Notes: a model not told the origin generated them from the letters alone. Positions 46,634-58,474 are shown, numbered from the stretch's first letter. The stretch: 64,000 bases of DNA from Trochalopteron elliotii (GCA_024734555.1 JANPWX010000076.1:3623448-3687447), one strand, 5' to 3'. Program-made: numbers and translations.

Positions 46634-47809
46634 AGGAGCAAGCTACTCTTAGAATACACCTGCCTCTTCATTCTGGTTGGGTGCTTTATAACAGACTTCC
46701 ACCAGGATGGTGGCCTTGTTAAGCTTTCCCCTGATTCTTACCTATACACACTCAACCTTGTCATCCTGGAGCTCTGCGCAGTCAAGACACTCCCTAATGT
46801 ATAGAGTCACTCCACCCCCTCTCTCACCTCACCAGTTCCCTCTGAAGAGCTCAGAGCCATTCATTGCAGCACTCCAGTTTCTGTAATAGTGACTATGTCA
46901 CAATTTTTTTTTTTGCACGCTGGTTTTCAGCTCCTCTTGTTTGCTCTCCATACTGCATTCATTGGTGTAGGTGCACTTCAGCTGTGCTGCTTATTTCACC
47001 TCCCAACACCAGTATGGCATCCTCAGGCTCCTCCCTAGCAAGCTTGGTCTTAACCTCATCCTACTCTAAGCCTAGTTAAAAGCCCTTTCAATCAGCCCTG
47101 CCAGCTTAAGGGCTGGAGTCCTTTTCTTCCTTTTAGACAGGTAAAACCCATCTGTCTAAGGTTGGTGTCGTATAAACCACTCCATGACTAAAAAAAAAAA
47201 AAATCCAGTGATAGCACCAGTCTTTAAGACATATTGATCATGCAGGCTCTCCTGTTCCTTTTGGCATTCTTCCCTGCTACCAAAGGGGTTGAGGCGGTCA
47301 CCAGTATCACCAGTACAGACTACTCCAAAGGAAGTTGCAAGAAATAAATATGGGATAATATGTTCCTAGGAAAGTTTAATGTAATCTCCAGTGTTTACAA
47401 AAACATGCAGTCTAAAATACAAGCAAAACATTCAACATTACTCACATTTTGGTTGTTTGAAAAAGAAATTAAAATTAAATTATAAACAAGTTTACCCATG
47501 CATTTAATTGACCAGTTTAAGTAATACCTTTGTTTTTCTATCACTGAGAGAGGGTAGAGAGGAAGAATGAGTCCAGTGCAGAAATGTTAATATATATGCT
47601 TGTTTTTGCAAGTCCAGCAAGTGCAAGTTGCAATTACTTGTCTACTAAGTCCAGCAAAATCATTGCATGCGATACACTGAAATACATTTCTCAGATCTTA
47701 GCTGCATTAAATAATGATCTGTGCAATTGTTATTAAAGATGCAGAATTTCCACCAGCTGAGAGAATTAAAAAGAGAGAATTAAAAAAAAAACAACAACCA
47801 AAAACAAAC

Positions 47810-47978
47810 CTTCAGGATAAGATTTCACTTTTTTTGTAGGATCACGGAGAATCTGAACAACACCAACACCTCTTAAGCCTTCCCTTAAATCACTGCTACC
47901 TTTCACTCCAGCATTTATAGCACAGTATCCATTAACAATAGATTGAATTAGGAATTGTTCTTTGGCTTCATTATCAAG
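47810..47978 (-). other. Candidate exon, unrecognised
   Basis: A minus-strand open frame has a balanced, protein-like composition, unlike the Phe/Leu/Ser-rich chance frames around it. It includes 'EAKEQFLIQSIVNGYCAINA' and 'DLREGLRGVGVVQILRDP'. It is bounded by a possible splice acceptor (AG at 47980-47979, preceded by 'aacaattgtctc') and a possible donor GAAG|GTTTGT at 47810/47809, giving 169 bases between them. An in-frame TAA lies six bases upstream of the TTG codon at 47987. I recognise no protein family, and the pyrimidine tract is weak. It could be an exon of a gene with large introns, a decayed retroelement frame, or chance. Confidence 0.2.
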
Positions 47979-48791
47979 CTGAGACAATTGTTAATTCAGT
48001 TTCTATTTCTCTGTTGCATGGCAAAGACTTTTATAAGGCTCTTTAATAAACTCTTAAAGATAATGAACCTGAAGTAGTGAAGCAGCTCTTGCCTGTAATC
48101 ATTACCATGATACTTGGAAGTATAAGTTCTTAAAAACTGCCTGGATTTTGTATTTTGATTGTCCCTTAGTACAACACAGAATTCACCAATAAGACATTAT
48201 TTTTATTTACCAGTTCTTACCACGGAATTACTATAGTCACTTTTTGTTCATGAACTACAAAAGGAAAAATAACCCACAAAAATCCCTGAAAAGCCTCTCC
48301 CCAAAAAAGCCAGCCACAGAGACAACTTATACGTTTCAGTAACTAAAGTGAGGAAATGTTGGCTATTTTTAAGTGATTGTACAGTTGACATTTAAAATAG
48401 TATTTAGTAGCTGCCACAAGTCCATATTGAATTGGACCCCATGTGTGGTACTGTGTGGGGGCACTCTGAGAAGTGCACAAGTCACCTTCCTTCTAGCACT
48501 TCCCAAAGCAGTAGTAAGAACTGAAAAAGCAGGTGTTTTCTGTTCACTACCACTTACTAATATTCACCTAATAGGCACAGATAACTGATTTCTTCTTTGT
48601 TAATATGTGATACTCATCTTAAACATCAGCAGCACAATGTAATAAGCCAAATTTATTTTCTCGTATAATTATTAAATAACAATTGCTAGTTCCTGATTTT
48701 CAAAACACTTTTTTATCCAGCACACTTTTTTTTGTTAATTCTCAAAAATTTTTATGCAACATACACAGTTGGTTTTTTTTTCTTTTTCCAG

Positions 48792-49081
48792 GCCGTCTTG
48801 TTTGTGGACAACTCTAGCTATTCTTGGTGAGCATTCTGGAAGACAGCATGTTGGGCGTGGGACTCAGCTAGAAGATAAAGCAATGCCTCAGCCATTTTCC
48901 TTATCAGTGCAGTTATTGGACTGTGCCACAGAATTAATCAATACATATTTAATGCTGTGTACACTCCACAGTGGACTATTGGCAGTATGTGCCTGAGGTG
49001 CAAGACGATAACTTGGCATATTTCCCCTTTGCTCCCATGTTAGTCTGTCAGCCCTCTTATTCAAGAAGAGATACTAATAAA
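48792..49081 (+). other. Candidate terminal exon or microexon, unrecognised
   Basis: A strong acceptor-like tract ('tttttttttctttttccag', AG at 48790-48791) precedes a 35-base segment ending in a near-consensus donor G|GTGAGC (48826/48827). Alternatively, the frame continues without a stop to TGA at 48994-48996, followed by AATAAA at 49076-49081, which would fit a last exon. The translated part includes 'SVQLLDCATELINTYLMLCT'. I recognise no family. Sites of this quality arise by chance in tens of kilobases, so this is weak. Confidence 0.15.
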
Positions 49082-51108
49082 CTATACTACTACTGACAGC
49101 TGCTTCTGCCTACTGCTAGGCATGTCAGACTCTGTTATATCATTGACAGATAAAAGAACTCTACAGTTTTCCAAACAGTTTCCTCCAAATAGAAACCAAC
49201 CACTGCCACCCAGTCATCTTTCCTGAATTCTCGTCACCCTCTCCTTTGCAAGCCAGGCAAGTGGGCAGAAATGCAAGGCAGTGCAATGACAGCTATGTTG
49301 AAGCAAGCCTTCTCTGAGTCATTTAGTGCTGTGGGGAAAAAGAAAATGTATTTTTATTATAAAATGGTGGATTTTGGAACAAGATTGGCTGTCATTTAAA
49401 CCTCTGGAAGAGCATTCAAGAGTGTACATGAGCATATATGTGCACGTGGCTTGCTTTGTGCATGTGTGAGTCAGAGAGGAAAAGATGGCACAACACAAAC
49501 ACCAGAGGAAAAATACCATGTTTTTCTAAACATAATTCTTCAGGAGGAAAAATATATTTAGCAAAAAATTACTTCAGTGCAAAAAGGAGAAAAATCATGT
49601 TTCTTTGCCTAAACTTTTTCAAAGACATAATAATGATAATAATGCATCACTGCAGTTGATAACTGCTTCTCTTCATTCTTTGGGCATCTCAAAATATTCT
49701 TTATCAGGAAGTGAATGGAGCAGCTAATATTAAAGTGTCCTTTTTATAGAATCCTAGCCAGGAATTCCCTAAATGAAGACATTTTTCACTGGAAAACATT
49801 GATTTGCAAACAGAAATGTGGTGTGAGAATACTCTGGAGTCCACTGACCTCCATAAAAACAAAAAAGCATAAAATAACCTATTCTGCTCTCTTCGATGTT
49901 TTCCAAGCAGCTTTCTTGGGATGCTAGACCTTGAGAATCACAGTTTTTTCATCTCCTCTCCACAAGTGCCTTCCAGGTCCTCTGCCCCTTGACAGGCCAT
50001 CCTGAGAATTCTCTAATCCAGGGAAATGTGGGTGGATAGGAGGCCCCAGTTGCAAGAGATCCGAATTCAGGCGTTTGATGCTGTGGAACAGACCTGCAGC
50101 CATGGGACTGTGCTGAGGTCACAAGATTCCTGCTGTTTCAGTGGTACTACTTCATGGTGCTATTCACTTACCCCATGGTACTAACTGCAGTTTGATAAAT
50201 ATTGTCTTTAATTATTAAATGCGTTTTCTTTATGAAGCTGTCTTTATTTTGTGGGGTTTCTTTGCTTGTTTGTTTGCTCTTCTCCTGTTTCTTCTTGAAT
50301 TTCCTGCTATTCTGGTACTCATTCATTCAGCTAAATGCAAAACAGATGGTTGGATTAAATATTTTTGGATTTCCATGTCTATGTTGCTCTTATAATCCAG
50401 ATTCCTTGCTTTGCTTGAGAAGAAGGTAAATATAAAAACCCCACGACAATTCAGTCAATATATTTTGTCTTGATTTTTAGTTTCACATACCCTTTGACAA
50501 TATGATCCATCTCCTAGGAGACAGTGCGCACTAGCAAGGAAACAAAGTGTACCTGTTTGAAAGCCAGTACTAGAAAAACTGTTGTTAATTTTGTTTATAT
50601 TACCAGTGACTGCAAAGATCTACCTCATTTTGTTTTCATCACAAAAAAAAAAAGTATTTAACTTCCTGTGAGAAATTATAATATCAAACATCAGTGAATT
50701 GAATCAGACATTTTTTTTTCATTATTTATTTCTAAATTAACATCTTGTGTTAGCGAATACACTAGTGTTGTAAGTGAGCAGCAAGTTCTGCTAAATATAA
50801 AATTCTAAAAAAATTTCATGGTATTATTAACTAAAAGCACGAAAACATATGAGAAATGTAGAAAATGAAAATGAGATCACACGGTTTTGGGGAAAAAGTC
50901 TGAAATAGACATTTTTTATTATTATATTTTATTAAAAATCATACAATTGCTAATAATATTAATGGGGTTTTTTTTTCTATTTCTTTAAAATTCCAGTAGG
51001 AATCCTACAATGAAAATATAAAATTATATATCATGGCTTATTTCTCTTTTTCTTTCAGTAACTGACCAGGAGGTATTGGCCACAGCCCTCACTGACAAGG
51101 AGTTTCTA

Positions 51109-51146
51109 TACCTCTGTTTGGACAATATTTTGTCCAAATAGAGGTA
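51109..51146. repeat. Imperfect hairpin, 16-bp arms
   Basis: The arm 'tacctctgtttggaca' and the reverse complement of 'tgtccaaatagaggta' match at 15 of 16 positions (a G-T pair at the other), around the loop 'atattt'. As RNA the mismatch would be a G-U wobble. Confidence 0.9.
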
Positions 51147-52762
51147 AAGACATTTTTATCATTTTATAATTGGGAACTCCACAAAGCATTTACACTCCTA
51201 CAATATGAATGCTTCTGTAAATAAGAAATAAGGGTTTCTCTGCTTGTGAAGAAATTAGCAGCTGAAAAAATGCTCCCAAATTTTGTCACTACAAAACTCA
51301 CTTTAACTTTGTGGATCACTGTTCAGTGATTTTTGTTACCTAAACATAAGGTAATGAATAACAATTAGAGAAAAATACTCTCAGATAGGAAAAACCCCAC
51401 ATTCTTTTAACAAGTCTGATTGGTGAGAGAAAATGTGGTACAGGCCCGTCTTGTTCGTGCTTTGAACAATTAATTATTTTAGGAGGAGATTTTAATCAGA
51501 AACACAAGTCAGCTACAAAGGTTTTCACAGAGCAGATTCACTGCCAAATGTAGAAAATACGTAATGATGTGATATAGCATATTGTCAGAGCTATGGGATG
51601 AGTTCTCTACTGGTTTCTATCTACACCACCTCATGATCTCAGGATAAACATGACTAGAAATAAGTGCAGTAGTCTATAACCTTCAGAACAAATTTGTCCA
51701 AACGGTTATAGAAAATGGAAAATTTTTTCCAGGGAAATGTTGATTTTGCCAGTTTTCACAGCACTCCTGACAATAGCAAAACATGAGACAGTATAAATAA
51801 AAAAAGCTATCATAATCATTCACATTTTAAATAGTTTGATATTTTAATGATATGAATTTGCTGTTCTGCGTAATACAGGTTGAAGAATTCTTTTCTTTGA
51901 ACAATATAAAAGAATATCAAACCTTGATTTAGAAATTTAGAAATACAAAGAATATTTTATGGGCACTTATTTTACTGGCTTTTGTACTCATTGTTTAAAA
52001 TATCACTTTATTTATCATCTGAGATTATGTAATTCCTACTTGCAAATCTTCAGTCTTGGTGAGATGGACTGTATGACTTCTCAGCTGAGTATTTTTATCA
52101 TTTTGTAAACACTGACAACAGGTGCCAGGTTGTGCCATGTCAGTAGGGAGTGAATGAGCCTCTTTAGCAAGGAAATGCTTCCAGATTGCACCATTTCTGG
52201 GAGGTCTTTAGAGAAGGATTCATAGCAAAGATTGAGAGTCTGTAACTCACAGGAAGCCCAAAAGACTCTGAGATGCAGGAAGCAGCCAGCCAGGTTGCTT
52301 CCTAAGGCCCAGAGGGAGTTACAGAGATTTTTTTTCTCTCTCTCTTCAACCAATTAGGCAAGCAAGGGGTGGTGCCAGGACCATTTGCCGGAGATTTAAG
52401 CAGTTCCAGGGAGTAAGGTGAGTAGGAGTGTGGTATGGTAGATTACCTGGGTAGGATGACCAGGAAGGGTGCAGGCACCCTCCTGGCTCTTGGTGATGGG
52501 TTTTGTGTTAGGTGGGTGTGGTGTTTTGGTTGGGTTTTGTCCTGTTTTGGTTTTTATTCCCCTAATTGACAAGATCCAGCAATGGTTTATAAGCAGCCAG
52601 AAACCATTGCTACTGCTGCTACCGTGACTGTGCCAGCGCTGACAGACCCTCTCAGAAGGACCCAGCTGTCTGTCACAAGCTGCAGGGGGTATCTGAGCTT
52701 GGTGTTGGTACTTGAGGACAGTGCAAAAGACACTTGTGTGAGCTGTGAATGATCTCTGTCTG

Positions 52763-53298
52763 GTCACAGAATTTAAGGAAGAAGTGGAAGGGCTAAAGCG
52801 TATCAGAGAGAGCAAAAGAGAGAGACTGGTGGAGTTGCACCTTCCAACCTGAGAGAAGCTTTGCAGAAGTCAAAGGAGTCCTGGCTCTCTTACCATTAAG
52901 CAGGAGGACACCTAGTAGATGGGGGGAAGGGAAATGAGTCCCCTCGTAAGGGAGATTAAGGAATTGACTCCAGACCCCCAGATACCCTTACAGAATAGGT
53001 ATGAGTCTCTGATCTAGAGGCTCAGGCAGATGATACTAAATTAAAAAATCTGTCTGGCGGGTCTCTCATTTGCACTCTATCAAATGGATCACAACCTCAG
53101 TTAAGAAGAAAAGAAGGGTAGTTGTAGTAGGTGACTCCCTTCTGAGGGGAACTGAGGGCCCTGTATGTTGACTGGACCCACTCCACAGCGAAGTTTGCTG
53201 CTTCTTTGGGGCCCAGGGATGGGATGGATGGAGACTGCATGAACCAGTTAAGCCCTCTGATTATTATTACCCACTGCTGGTTCTCCAGGTTGATGATG
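52763..53298 (+). pseudogene. CR1 ORF1 remnant with coiled coil and GDSL esterase motif
   Basis: CR1 ORF1 encodes a nucleic-acid-binding accessory protein with an SGNH/GDSL-type esterase domain. Here a charged helical segment 'FKEEVEGLKRIRESKRE' (about 52772-52822) corresponds to the ORF1 coiled coil. A second block, 'RRVVVVGDSLLRGTEGP' (53112-53162), carries the GDSL catalytic motif, and 'LDPLHSEVCCFFGAQGWDG' follows after a stop. The sequence breaks off after 'LLVLQVDDG' (to about 53298), where the intact protein would continue through the rest of the esterase. Frameshifts and stops (for example after 'EGPVC') make it non-functional. Confidence 0.85.
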
Positions 53299-53324
53299 GT
53301 GAAATTGATAAAAAGGGTACTTAA

Positions 53325-54780
53325 TCTGGCCGCTTCTGTAAAGGATAATGAATGTTCTTATAAATACTTTAATAGCAAAATAAGGGGCAAGGAAAACCTC
53401 TATTCTTTATTGGATGGGGAGGGGCAAATATAGTTACCCAAGATGAGGAAAAGGCTGAGGTACTTAACACCTTCTTTGCCTCAGTTTTTAACAATAAGAC
53501 ACATCATCCTCAGGACAGCTGGCCTTCTGAGGTGGTAGATGGGGTCAGGAGCAGAATAGCCCCCCTGTAATCCAGGAGAAAGTAGTTAGTGACTTCTTTA
53601 GCCACTTAGATGTCACGAGTCTGTAGGACTATAGACTGGAAACTGGCCCACTGGCCCAACAATAAGAGGGCCAGAAGAAGGATCTAGGAAAACACAGGCC
53701 TGTCAGCTTGACCACAGTGCCCAGCAAGGTATGGAACAAATCATCTGTGTCATCACACAGCACCTACAGGAAAGCTGGGGGATCAGGCCCAACCAGCACC
53801 ATGAATTTAGAAGGGCCTGGTCCTACTTGAACAATCTGATTTTCTTGTATGACTGGGTGACCCTCCTGGTGGATGTGGGAAAAGTTGTGGATGTTGGCTA
53901 CCTGAATTTCATCAAAGCCTTTGACACTGTCTCCCACAGCACGCTCCTGGAAAAGCTGGCAGCCCACGGCTTGGACAGGAGCACTCTGCGCTGGGTTAAG
54001 AACTGGCTGGATGGCCAGGCCCAGAGAGTGGTGGTGAATGGTGCTGCTCCAGCTGGCAGCCAGTCAGCAGTGGTGTCCTCCAGGGTTTAGTGTTGTCCCC
54101 AGCCCTGTTTAATGTCTTCTTTGATGATCTGGCTGAGGGGATTGAGTCTACCATTAGCAAATTTACATATGACAATAAGTTGGGGGAGAGTGTTCATCTG
54201 CTAGAGGGCAGGAGGGCTCTGCAGGGGGACCTGAACAGGATGGATTGATGGGCCCAATCCATGGATATGAGGCTCAGCAGGACCAAGGGTCACTTTGGCC
54301 ACAACAAACCCCTGCAGCTCTACAGGCTGGGACAGGGACTGGACAGTGGCCAGGCAGAAAGGGCCCTGGGGGTACTGATGGACAGACAACTGAACATGAG
54401 CCAGAGTGTGCCCTGGTGGCCAAGAAGGCCAGTGGCGTCCTGGCCTGTGTCAGGAATAGTGTGGCCAGCAGGACCAGGGCAGTCATTCTCCCTCTGTACT
54501 CAGCTACTCAGCACTGGTGAGGCTGCACCTTGAGTGCTGTGCCCAGTTCTGGGCCCCCAATTTAGGAAGGATGTTGAGATGCTGGAGAGTGTCCAGGGAA
54601 GGACAATGAAGCTGGTGAAGAGTCTGGAACACAGGTCTTGTGAGGAGCATCTGAGGGAGCTGGAGTTGTTGAGCCTGGAGAAAGAGACTCAGGGGAGACC
54701 TTATCCCTCTCTACAACTCCCTGAAAGTAGGCTGCAGCCAGGTGGGAGTTGGCCTCTTCTCCCAGGCCACCAGTGAGAGG
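53325..54780 (+). pseudogene. CR1 ORF2 remnant (reverse transcriptase without endonuclease)
   Basis: The frame opens with 'LAASVKDNECSYKYFNSKIR' (53327-53386), normally found between the endonuclease and RT domains, then 'DEEKAEVLNTFFASVFNN' (53443-53496), 'KAFDTVSHSTLLEKLAAHGL' and '[20 protein letters not shown]' (about 53916-54038). After a frameshift at the GVPQG region come '[13 protein letters not shown]' and '[19 protein letters not shown]', where FADDTKL is expected, so the catalytic pair is destroyed. The C-terminal 'LVKSLEHRSCEEHLREL' (54612-54662) is still readable. The several 60-90 codon frames on both strands here are pieces or shadows of this one reading frame. Confidence 0.9.
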
Positions 54781-55008
54781 ACAAAAGGACACAGGGGAGG
54801 TTTAGGTTAGCGATAAGGAAGAAGTTCTTTACACGAAGGGTGCTTGGGCATTGGAATGGTCTGCCCAGGGAGGTGGTGGAGTGACTATCCCTGGAGGTGT
54901 TTAAGAAAAGACTTGGTGTATGGTCTAGTTGAGAAGATGGTGTTAGGGTACAGGCTGGACTCAGTGGTCGCAAAGGTCTTTTCCAACCTAACTGATTCTG
55001 TGATTCTG

Positions 55009-57583
55009 CCTGGAAGGCTCCTTATTTGACTGAGAAAAGGATTTACAAGGATGAAGAACTATTTACAGAGTGTTTCCAATCTTCCATTATTTAAAAAATG
55101 AAAATTCAAATATCTTAAAAATATATTTTTGTGTGTGTTTTAGACATATTTATATGTATTATACTTTCCTTCAATAAAATTTCCAGGAAATCTAACTCTA
55201 CAAGTCTGGGCTGCAGACTGTAAAGCTAGAAAATCTTCCTTTAGCAGGAGAAAAAGCTCCTTACTTTAAGAATGTGATGTGGCTAAATGTAGAGGTTATT
55301 CCAGGAAGGGAGAATGTCACTCCTACCCTTTTAACCCATCTCACAGGCTGCAGTGCCAGATTTCACAATTAGTCCCTAATGGGTCCACCATTTGCTTGGG
55401 GAAAAAGGCATAGTCAGGATTTTAAGTGATGAATTGTGAAACAGTATTTCAAATATCTAGCTTCCATTTCTCAAAAGAATGTATTTTCATTTATTCAACC
55501 TATGTAAGAGAAAAGGCCTAAACCAGTCTGAAGTTTTTTAGATATATTTTTGTGTATGTTCTGGAATTTTCTTATGGTTTTTATTTAAATAAATGTAACT
55601 CCGGCTGATATTATTCCAATGCTTATTCTGTGCCCTAGATAAATAAAACAATTCCAGTTGATTTTAATAGACTGGTCCCAGTCAAAACCAGGAACATTTT
55701 ATCTGTGTTTTGTTTAAGAACTGCTTCCATCGAGTCTTAAATGCCACCATCCTTTAGATCTGTTTCTAGGGGTTTCTTTTGTTTTGTTTTTTTTAATTGG
55801 AAAATTTTGAATTTGCAATTTGGAAGATTTGACATTTGCAATTATCCAAATGAATTCTTCACTTTTTAAAATGGCTTTCAGAAGGAAACTTTATGCTGTA
55901 AGTAGATTATCAAGAGTCAATATTTTCATGTATTCCATGTAGTTTTAGATTTAGCAATGCCACCAAGTGGGATCTCAATGGGGTTTTTAATGACTTGACA
56001 CAGCATGCTGGGTTTATAACTCATGCAGTTTTGATTCTTCTGCTCTCTTACTGCATTGTCTTCCATGAGGCACTGAAGACAATTTAGCATTGCTAATTTT
56101 TAAAAATTGTCTCCAAATGCACCTAGAGTTAATAATATTTTGAATATATATTTTAATTGTGAAGCTAAGTATGATGTTCTTGATTCTGTGCAGAATGTAG
56201 AGTAAAAATTAAGTCTCTCAAATGCAGAAATTCAGTTTATAAAGACTTGTGTTGTTTCTCATTGTTTCTTTTACAAAAAAGTTTTATTGTTTAATATTAT
56301 GTACAGTGGGATTTTTCTAAGTAATACTATTTTCTAAATAATAATGATATCTTAATAAATTATCATTTTCCAACTTCCTTTTGCTTACTATAATACTATT
56401 TATAAGTGCAAATTTCTGTTTGTGTTAGTATTTTTCTGTCCACTGTTTTGCCATTTTGTAATGTTTTTCAAAACAGATATGTGTAATTTTTTCCCATTGT
56501 AATGCAGATAAAGTCAGTTAAGTAAAATACAATCTTAAAGTGCACATGATTTATCCTTTAATATTCTCTGTGGCAGCTAAACTCAGTCTGCGTGTATTTT
56601 CTGTTGCTAAGACAGTGTGAAAAAAGCCTGATATAAAAAAATTAGATAAAATAATGTCCTCTTCCCTGTTGAATGCCTCTCCAATTGTGTTATTATTGAT
56701 AATTGTAGCTATCCTCAGGGTGTGGGAGTGGGGTATATTTAACGTTTCTTGGTAGCTAGCCAGAAGCCTGACTTTGGATTTATTTTAAGGACAAATTTGG
56801 ATTTTTTCAAAAGACATGAAGAGAAATCCAGAATTTCATTTGCATATTGCTAATTTATTTATATTATTTTCTTATTTATGTAAAGCCTTATGTTTTAGTC
56901 TGACTAAATTTTTTGAAAAACAAGGTATTCTTTGGGCCATTTTTTGGTTTAAATGTTTCTTCCCCTTCTGGGAAAACAAAGTTTCTTCCCTTTTCTGACA
57001 CACATCAATCATGGAATCTTGGGATTTGATTATTATGATCACTTTTCAATTTGAATTTTATTACAATATATAAATTATTCTTGATACTATTTTTAAATGC
57101 TAGCCTGACTGCTATATGACACAAGTTCTTGTCTGTCAGTTCTGAATTCAAGGTGCCTTATTTACCTTGCCTAACTCATATGCAATATGAAGCCACTCCA
57201 TCAGGGGAAATACAATCTTTTGGGGAACATCTTGTCCTAAAAGGAGCAGTGAAAATTTCCGCAAAGCAGACAGAATGCAGAATGCAATGGGGCTCTATGA
57301 AGCTCCTCAGTGACAAACATACCTGCATGAGTGTTTGTGTCTCACGTGTGACTGTATAGGAAAGCGTTAAGGAATATTGCTTGAAAGCCACTGAAATTGC
57401 TTCTCTTAATATTAATGTAGAAGATCAAATGGTAGTTATTTAAACAGTACAGTAAGTTGTTGTGAAAGTATTTATCAAATGATTATGGGGTAATGTCCAG
57501 TGAGTTTTGTAGATTTTATTATGCAAAGTTGATATAATATCAAGTAAATCAATCCATAAGCTAATAAGAAAGGGATGAAAACA
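55009..57583. other. AT-rich non-coding stretch
   Basis: No transposon or exon recognised. The plus-strand frame at 57129-57359 is short and matches nothing I know. Confidence 0.5.
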
Positions 57584-57690
57584 AGTATATAATATAATAA
57601 TGATATAATTATAATTATATAGTATAGATATATGTATAATATACTATACATTATATATAACTAAATATAATACTATTAATATTAATATAT
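57584..57690. repeat. AT-only low-complexity tract
   Basis: Over 100 bases almost entirely of A and T, with many overlapping short palindromes (for example 'tatgtataatatactataca'). Confidence 0.9.
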
Positions 57691-57887
57691 GCTAATGTGA
57701 GGAAAATGTTCAAGACTAGGTATCATAACAATGTAACTACTGGAAAAAGAGGTTCAACTCTGTTTTTTATCATTTTCCGTACAACCATCAACCCACAAGA
57801 TTTTTTTCACAGATGTACTGAGTGTGAAGTAATCACTAGACCCATTGTTTTACTTAATGGCTTTCTTATGAACTTGTTCAAGACTTT
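57691..57887. other. Spacer, nothing recognised
   Basis: Short AT-rich spacer before an LTR. Confidence 0.5.
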
Positions 57888-58474
57888 TGTTGTTTTTTGA
57901 CCCCAGCCCCAGCTAGCAACTAAGCTCACAGCCTCTCATTTACTCCCTGCTACTGTCCCACCACATTGGAATGGGGAAGAGAATTGGAAGGGTAAAAGTG
58001 GGAAAACACTTGTGTTGATATAAAGACAGTATAATAGATAAAGCAAAAGCTGAGCACAAAAGCAAATTTAAATCAGGAATTAATTCACCACTTCCCATGG
58101 GTAGGTGGTTCAGCCATCTCTGGGAAAGCACACCTTTATAACACATCAACAGTGACTTGGGAAGACAAAAAAGCATCACTCTGAGTGTCCCCTTCTTCCC
58201 CCACCTTTATGTGCTGAGCATGGTGCCCTGTGGTATGTCATATCCTTTTGGTCAGTTGAGGTCAACTGTCCCAGCTGTTTCAGATCCCTGAAGATTTCCA
58301 GTCTTCTTTCTGATGAGGTGGGGTAAGGAAAAGACCTTGACTCTGTGTAAGCCCTATTCAGCAATAACTAAAATATCCTTATGTTAATAATATTGATACC
58401 AGCACAAATCAAAACCCCACCCCATACCAGCAACTATGATAAAAATTAACTCAATCCCAATAAAAATGGGCACA
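57888..58474 (-). mobile_element. Avian ERV LTR, minus strand, near full length
   Basis: The block matches a common avian LTR type at many points. Read on the plus strand it has 'gaccccagccccagctagca', 'aatggggaagagaattggaa', 'gggtaaaagtgggaaaacac', 'aaagacagtataatagataa', 'caccacttcccatgggtagg', 'ccttttggtcagttgaggtc', 'ccttgactctgtgtaagccc' and 'gcaactatgataaaaattaa'. In the known LTR these belong to the minus strand, so the element points left with its 5' end at about 58474. A TATA-like CATAAAG lies on the minus strand at 58211-58205. Its two ends read TGTTG.. and ..GCACA on the plus strand. Flanks 'acttt' and 'tctta' are not a clean target duplication. No internal region follows, so it is probably a solo LTR. 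Confidence 0.92.

Larger units (their letters stand above)
46412..47330 (-). mobile_element. CR1 retrotransposon, 5' part with endonuclease, antisense; right half of an interrupted copy
   Basis: The plus strand resumes the CR1 interrupted at 45897 with 'gttcaccaccactctgtggg' and 'agccagttcttaacccagtg', continues through the RT segment encoding 'LLEKLAAHGLDR', and then switches near 46590 to the apurinic-like endonuclease region. On the minus strand the endonuclease remnant reads, N- to C-terminal, 'AQLKCTYTNECSMESKQEEL' (~46995-46935), 'RGGGVTLYI' (~46826-46799), 'VRIRGKLNKATILVE' (~46740-46696) and 'DFNLPDI' (46628-46608). Further right, 'cccatctgtctaaggttggt' and 'gatcatgcaggctctcctgt' extend it towards ORF1. 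The T-run at 46900-46912 and the A-run near 47190 are later expansions. Confidence 0.88.
47331..52329. other. AT-rich stretch with two weak exon-like candidates
   Basis: No transposon recognised. Two exon-like candidates (47810-47978 minus and 48792-49081 plus) and a strong hairpin at 51109-51146 are listed separately. The part at 52080-52329 is GC-richer and may be the far 5' UTR of the following CR1 or an unclassified repeat. Confidence 0.45.
52330..55008 (+). mobile_element. CR1 retrotransposon, 2.7-kb copy with ORF1 and ORF2 but no endonuclease
   Basis: The most complete CR1 in the window. It starts with GC-rich 5' sequence (edge uncertain), continues through ORF1 with a coiled-coil remnant and a GDSL esterase motif, jumps near 53300-53335 to the start of the RT part of ORF2, and runs to a normal 3' terminus: 'ctgcccagggaggtggtgga', 'ggtcttttccaacctaactg', 'attctgtgattctg' at 55008. 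Avian CR1 copies are usually 5'-truncated, so having ORF1 is uncommon. The rest of ORF1 and the whole endonuclease domain are missing through an internal deletion. Stops and frameshifts throughout show an inactive copy. Confidence 0.95.

Noticed and set aside
52396..52815. 139-codon minus-strand frame
   Set aside because: Antisense to the 5' part of the plus-strand CR1, in G/T-rich sequence.
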